From NCBI RefSeq assembly GCF_030865425.1, contig NZ_JAVFCB010000001.1, forward strand, positions 359,482 through 423,481: a stretch of DNA of 64,000 nucleotides, given 5' to 3'. Below the pieces are notes generated by a model. That model worked only from the letters and a program-made list of their open reading frames with translations, had not been told where the DNA came from and made no database searches. This DNA is from Microbacterium capsulatum. Its GTDB lineage: Bacteria; Actinomycetota; Actinomycetes; Actinomycetales; Microbacteriaceae. Of this stretch, positions 60,406 to 64,000 are shown in pieces. Position 1 is the stretch's first letter. Each line of letters starts with the position of its first letter. Made by a program: the position numbers and the translations under genes.

Positions 60406-61599
60406 GTGAAGCTCGCCGTGCTCTCGCGCGCCCCGCAGTCGTACTCCACCCAGCGCCTCCGTGCCGCCGCGATCCAACGCGGCCACCAGGTCAAGGTGCT
60501 GAACACCCTGCGGTTCGCGATCGATCTCACGTCGGACGAACCCGATCTGCACTTCCGGGGCCGCCGGCTCAGCGATTACGACGCGATCCTGCCCCGGATC
60601 GGCAACTCGATCACCTATTTCGGCACCGCCGTGGTCCGCCAGTTCGAGCAGATGGACGTGTACACGCCGAACACCGCGAACGGCATCTCCAGCGCACGCG
60701 ACAAGCTCCGCGCGAACCAGATCCTGTCCCGGCACAACATCGCCATGCCGCCGACCGCCTTCGTGCGGAACCGGCTCGACGTGCGACCGGCGATCGAGCG
60801 CGTCGGCGGCGCGCCCGTCGTGATCAAGCTGCTCGAGGGCACGCAGGGGATCGGCGTGATCCTCGCCCCGCAGGTCAAGGTCGCCGAGGCGATCATCGAG
60901 ACGCTGCACTCCACGAAGCAGAACGTTCTGATCCAGAAGTTCATCTCCGAGAGCCGGGGGCGCGACATCCGGGCCCTCGTCGTCGGCGACCGCGTCGTCG
61001 CGGCGATGCGCCGCGTCGCGAACGGCGACGAGTTCCGCTCGAACGTGCACCGCGGCGGCACCGTCCAGGCCGTCACGCTCGACCCGGTGTACGAGCAGAC
61101 GGCGGTGCGCGCGGCGCAGATCATGGGCCTGCGCGTGGCCGGCGTCGACATGCTCGAGGGCGAGGACGGGCCGCTCGTGATGGAGGTCAACTCCTCGCCG
61201 GGCCTGCAGGGGATCGAGGCCGCCACGGGGCTCGACGTCGCCGGCGCCATCATCGACTACATCGCGAACCAGGTGAACTTCCCCGAGATCGACGTGCGCC
61301 AGCGCCTCAGCGTCTCGACCGGCTACGGGGTCGCCGAGCTCGTCATCCACGCGGGTGCGGAGCAGGTCGGCAAGCAGCTGGGCGAGCTCGGGCTCTGGGA
61401 CCGCGACATCACGGTGCTCACACTGCATCGGGGCGTGACGGTCATCCCGAACCCCCGCAAGCACGTGGTGCTCGAGGACGAGGACCGCCTGCTCTGCTTC
61501 GGCAAGCTCGACGAGATGCGCTCGATGATCCCCGAGCGGCGCCGGCGCAGGGCGAAGGTGCGCAAGCTCCCGAAGGACGCGCGGCCGGACGCACCCTGA
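60406..61599 (+). CDS. rimK: RimK-family glutamate ligase with C-terminal RCK_C-like domain
   Basis: A 397-residue ATP-grasp ligase. Residues 1-300 match RimK (KLAVLSRAPQSYSTQRLRAAA, SARDKLRANQILSRHNIAMP, VIKLLEGTQGIGVILA, VAGVDMLEGEDGPLVMEVN), which adds glutamates to S6 in E. coli. Residues about 305-380 form an added domain with the TrkA-C/RCK_C pattern (AELVIHAGAEQVGKQLGEL, DITVLTLHRGVTVIPNPRK, LEDEDRLLCFGKLDEMRSM). E. coli RimK ends near 300, so this is a fusion. GTG 60406 has AGGAAA upstream. Confidence 0.86.
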   Translation: MKLAVLSRAPQSYSTQRLRAAAIQRGHQVKVLNTLRFAIDLTSDEPDLHFRGRRLSDYDAILPRIGNSITYFGTAVVRQFEQMDVYTPNTANGISSARDKLRANQILSRHNIAMPPTAFVRNRLDVRPAIERVGGAPVVIKLLEGTQGIGVILAPQVKVAEAIIETLHSTKQNVLIQKFISESRGRDIRALVVGDRVVAAMRRVANGDEFRSNVHRGGTVQAVTLDPVYEQTAVRAAQIMGLRVAGVDMLEGEDGPLVMEVNSSPGLQGIEAATGLDVAGAIIDYIANQVNFPEIDVRQRLSVSTGYGVAELVIHAGAEQVGKQLGELGLWDRDITVLTLHRGVTVIPNPRKHVVLEDEDRLLCFGKLDEMRSMIPERRRRRAKVRKLPKDARPDAP

Positions 61600-61610
61600 C
61601 CGGCCCCGCG

Positions 61611-61659
61611 GACACGAAGAAGCGGTCGGACCCCTGGAGTCCGACCGCTTCTTCGTGTC
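61611..61659. terminator. Bidirectional terminator, 20-bp perfect stem
   Basis: Arms 61611-61630 and 61640-61659 are perfectly complementary with a 9-nt loop, between rimK and the convergent DUF4191 gene. Longest stem in the window. Confidence 0.9.
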
Positions 61660-61673
61660 TGAGCGCGTGCGGG

Positions 61674-62384
61674 TCAGCGCGGACGCGGGGCGCGGGCCTT
61701 GAGCGGATCGATGCCCTTCGGGATCGGCATCGACGCGAGGGACTGCGACACGGACTCCATGCGCTTGATCACGGCGGCCATCGTGGCGTTGTCGATCGCC
61801 TTGGGCAGCTTCTTGACCGTGGCTGCGAGCTTGTCGATCGAGATGTCGCCCTCGCCGTGCCCGACGTAGAGCACGGTCACGGGCACACCCTGGGCGACGC
61901 GCAGCGCCTTGGTCTTCTCGTCGTTGACGAGGCGGGTGAGGCGACCGCGGGCTCCCTCGGCGACGACGACGATGCCGCCGCGGCCGATCGCGCGGTAGAC
62001 GGCGTCCTGCGTCTTCGGGTTGACGCCCACGGGCATGTCGGAGCCCTGCCAGTTGCGGCCGAGGGCGGTGCTGAGCACGTGTCCGGCAGCGCCCGGCATG
62101 CCGTCGATCTTCCGGTACATGGCGGTCGTCGAGAGGCGCGTCATGAGGAACATCGCGCCGAGGACGCCGGCCAGCAGACCGGTGATGCCCCACAGCACCA
62201 GGCTCCAGATCTGGAATGGGGGGATCAGGTAGCCGACGATGAGACCGACGAGGACGCCGGCGATCAGGATCGCGATCTGAGCCCAGGGAAGCCACGGGTA
62301 GTACTCCCGCGTGAACCCGAACAGCGAGCGCAGCTGCGAGAAGAGGCCCTGCCGCTTCTCGGGCGTCGAAGGAGTTTTTGCCAT
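61674..62384 (-). CDS. DUF4191 family membrane protein
   Basis: A 236-residue actinobacterial protein with a basic N-terminus, two adjacent membrane helices (residues about 37-80, QIAILIAGVLVGLIVGYLI and LVLWGITGLLAGVLGAMFL) and a cytosolic domain of about 150 residues (GRGGIVVVAEGARGRLTRLV). Function unknown; the family is often near lipoate and glutamine synthetase genes. ATG 62384 is preceded by TAGGCT and 7 nt. Confidence 0.88.
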   Translation of the reverse strand: MAKTPSTPEKRQGLFSQLRSLFGFTREYYPWLPWAQIAILIAGVLVGLIVGYLIPPFQIWSLVLWGITGLLAGVLGAMFLMTRLSTTAMYRKIDGMPGAAGHVLSTALGRNWQGSDMPVGVNPKTQDAVYRAIGRGGIVVVAEGARGRLTRLVNDEKTKALRVAQGVPVTVLYVGHGEGDISIDKLAATVKKLPKAIDNATMAAVIKRMESVSQSLASMPIPKGIDPLKARAPRPR

Positions 62385-62391
62385 GCCTTCC

Positions 62392-62397
62392 AGCCTA
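62392..62397 (-). promoter_or_regulatory. -10 box TAGGCT for the DUF4191 gene
   Basis: Minus-strand TAGGCT with 7 nt (GGAAGGC) to ATG 62384. Confidence 0.58.
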
Positions 62398-62468
62398 CCG
62401 AGTCCGGCGAGCACGCGAGTCCCTGTGGCGCTTCTGGTCGGTGGGATCTCGCTCTGAGTTTCGTGGTG

Positions 62469-62513
62469 GTCCTGCACCGGAGGGCGACCCCGTCCGTTCT
62501 GCACCGATTGCGG
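62469..62513 (+). repeat. Copy 2 of a shared bipartite intergenic element
   Basis: GTCCTGCAC, 18 nt, then GTTCTGCACCGATTGCGG; same blocks and spacing as 7509-7553, with two substitutions in the second block. It lies 44 bp before the last gene. Confidence 0.5.
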
Positions 62514-62556
62514 GCCGGTGTCCCCGAGGTGAGGGTCTCGGGCGTGGGATGGGGCC

Positions 62557-63975
62557 ATGACCCAGCACAGCACAGTCGCGGCGTTCGCCGCCGCGCACAG
62601 GACCGTCCGCGCCCTCGCCGACGGGGAAGGGCCCTTCGCGGGGGAGCTCGTCACGGTCGGCGACGGCGTCTGCGTGCGCGCGGATGCGGCCGGCCTGGCC
62701 GGGTGGCCCGGCTGGCGGTTCGCGGGCGCGGAGCACGTCGCAGGGCCGCGCGATCTCGCGCTGCGCGAGGACGGGCAGGATGTGCTGCTGCCCTGGTGCG
62801 TGCGGACCGGCGATGCCTTCCTCGCGCAGAGCACCGCTGCCGGTCCGATCGCGAACGGCGAGGCGGTCACCCTCACCGTCAGCGTGCTGCGCGGTCTGGC
62901 CGAGCTGGGCGACGATCCGGACCTCACCGGCCGGTGGTGGCTCACCGACGAGGCACGGCCGATGTTCGTGCTGGGCGCAGGGGAGACGCCGCTGGACGCG
63001 AGCGCCCGGCTGCTCCGCGCGCTCGAGGAGCGGACCGAGGATCGGGCTCTGAGCCGGCTGCTCGCCCGCCTGGTCGCCGCGTTCGACGAACCGCGCCGGC
63101 TGCAGGCGGAGGCCGAGCGGTGGGAACGGGAGCTGCTGGAGATCGCGGCGCCGCGTCCGCTGCACGTGCCGGACGAGATGGATCAGGTCGCGGCGCTGCA
63201 GGTCGCCGAGCCCCTGCGGCGGGCCGATCGGGCGCTGCGACGGCGGGATCTGCGCGGGGCGCGACGCGTGGCGCTTCCGCGGGTGCGATCCCTCCCGCCC
63301 TCCGGGCCGCCGTGGTGGGCGCGGATCGACCGGCTCCTGGCTGCTCTCGCGACCCTGCGGGTGGCGGGTCCCAGTGCCGCCGCGCGCGTCGCCCGCCCGC
63401 CTGCTGTGACCACGCGGAAGCGTTGGACGGGGCCCGCGATCGTCGCCGTCACAGCGGCCGCCGTGATCGCCGTCGCCGGAGCGCTGTGGCCGTCCGGGAC
63501 GGCGACCCCGCCGGCCGACGCCCTGGAACGAGGGGCCTCGGCGACGGCCGAGCCGGCGCGTCCGAAGCCCGCACCGACGCCGGGAGGCTCGGAGTCCGCA
63601 TCGCCCGACCCTGCGGCGGCGCCGATGCCGCCATCGCAGAGCGACGCCGCACGCACGCCGGGCGCGTCGAAGCAGCAGGACCCGCTCAAGGCCGCCGCCG
63701 AGCTGATCGCCTCCGCCCGGACGTGCGAGGGCGGGCACGCCCCCGGATGCGACCGCGTCTGGGACGGCGGATCCTCTGCAGTACGACCGGTGCGCGGTGC
63801 GGGCGCCGCTCCGACGCTGATCGAGGACTACGGGGACATCGCCGCGGTGCGGACCACGGGCGAGGACCGCGCGCAGATGATCGTGATCATCCGCAGAGAC
63901 GACGGATGGCGGATCCGCGACGTGTACGACATCGCGGATCCGCCATCCGGTGGGGCAGGAGCCCCGGCGTCATGA
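62557..63975 (+). CDS. Unknown single-pass membrane protein
   Basis: A 472-residue protein. Residues 1 to about 285 are a cytosolic Ala/Arg-rich helical region (ALRRRDLRGARRVALPRV) with no kinase or FHA motif. One membrane helix lies at about 294-312 (AIVAVTAAAVIAVAGALW), then a Pro/Ala/Ser-rich spacer and a small extracytoplasmic domain with two close cysteines (TCEGGHAPGCDRVWDGG) ending in an NTF2-like pattern (RAQMIVIIRRDDGWRIRDVYDI). No family recognised. The stop overlaps an ATG that may start the next gene. Confidence 0.7.
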   Translation: MTQHSTVAAFAAAHRTVRALADGEGPFAGELVTVGDGVCVRADAAGLAGWPGWRFAGAEHVAGPRDLALREDGQDVLLPWCVRTGDAFLAQSTAAGPIANGEAVTLTVSVLRGLAELGDDPDLTGRWWLTDEARPMFVLGAGETPLDASARLLRALEERTEDRALSRLLARLVAAFDEPRRLQAEAERWERELLEIAAPRPLHVPDEMDQVAALQVAEPLRRADRALRRRDLRGARRVALPRVRSLPPSGPPWWARIDRLLAALATLRVAGPSAAARVARPPAVTTRKRWTGPAIVAVTAAAVIAVAGALWPSGTATPPADALERGASATAEPARPKPAPTPGGSESASPDPAAAPMPPSQSDAARTPGASKQQDPLKAAAELIASARTCEGGHAPGCDRVWDGGSSAVRPVRGAGAAPTLIEDYGDIAAVRTTGEDRAQMIVIIRRDDGWRIRDVYDIADPPSGGAGAPAS

Positions 63976-64000
63976 ACCCTGGATCAGGCGCCGAGCTGCG
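63972..64000 (+). CDS. Possible start of the next gene (truncated by window)
   Basis: ATG at 63972 forms an ATGA overlap with the previous stop and stays open to the window end (MNPGSGAEL). Too short to identify. Confidence 0.35.

Noticed and set aside
62545..62550. TGGGAT as a -10 for the last gene
   Set aside because: The 6 nt spacing fits, but the second base is G rather than the A present in every other box; too weak to list as a promoter.

Overview
The window is about 64 kb of high-GC (roughly 70%) chromosomal DNA from an actinobacterium, most likely Microbacteriaceae and close to Microbacterium. This rests on the GC content, frequent GTG starts, the GSI-alpha/GlnE/GlnA set, the aceE-fasR-fabD-fabH-acpP-fabF cluster, DUF2017/DUF3145/DUF4191 proteins, ClpS, PpgK, a coproporphyrin-type ferrochelatase and the actinobacterial RNase P RNA. 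It is a core-genome region. I see no rRNA, CRISPR array, transposase, integrase or prophage. Genes are densely packed; no stretch above about 300 bases lacks a gene once the RNase P RNA at 49774-50156 is counted.

Layout. 1-3.4 kb: the end of dinB, a GerW-like protein, a P-loop kinase-like protein, and a minus-strand operon of a GNAT-metallopeptidase fusion, clpS and DUF2017. 3.5-5.6 kb: a secreted ScyD/ScyE-like protein with a problematic start, tRNA-His, orn and tRNA-Arg. 5.6-16.6 kb: PAP2 phosphatase, LysE exporter, ssb, a lipoprotein, ettA, two thioesterases, OsmC, an FAD dehydrogenase, a truncated globin and an MscS channel. 16.7-28.5 kb: pepN, hemH/cpfC, rpiB, an Fpg/Nei glycosylase, a PaiB-like protein with an amidohydrolase, an OafA-type acyltransferase, a gamma-carbonic anhydrase and a seven-repeat propeller. 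28.5-34.6 kb, the most accessory-looking part: tRNA with CAT anticodon, an ArsR/SRPBCC pair behind a 38-bp palindrome, an alpha/beta hydrolase coupled to a DUF262 protein, a 2OG-Fe(II) oxygenase-like gene and a membrane hydrolase. 34.8-43.3 kb: DUF3145, then the fatty-acid synthesis operon with its regulator and pyruvate dehydrogenase E1. 43.5-50.2 kb: CPBP protease, tRNA-Val, a class V aminotransferase, YchJ, a zinc-ribbon coiled-coil protein, an aldo/keto reductase, a PolA-like polymerase and rnpB. 50.2-58 kb: ppgK, then the nitrogen block (a small ORF, glnA2, glnE, and convergent glnA). 58-64 kb: RDD protein, a stand-alone LigD polymerase domain, an aspartyl protease facing a RimK-RCK_C fusion, DUF4191 and a membrane-anchored unknown.

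How the genes work together. Pyruvate dehydrogenase (aceE) feeds acetyl-CoA into the type II fatty acid synthase genes controlled by the FasR-type regulator. The two glutamine synthetases are accompanied by the adenylyltransferase GlnE. ClpS, PepN, Orn, EttA, rnpB and four tRNAs are housekeeping.

The strongest cross-cutting observation is promoter grammar. At about 20 genes and at rnpB, a TANNNT or CANNNT hexamer ends exactly 6 or 7 nt before the start codon or RNA 5' end, so many mRNAs here are probably leaderless. I used this rule to choose several starts. Other points worth a look: the ATC or interrupted start of the ScyD/E gene, a GNAT-zincin fusion translationally coupled to clpS, a DUF262 protein whose DUF1524-like part has lost its catalytic histidine, the ArsR operator covering its own leaderless promoter, a RimK-RCK_C fusion, and three kinds of dispersed intergenic repeat.
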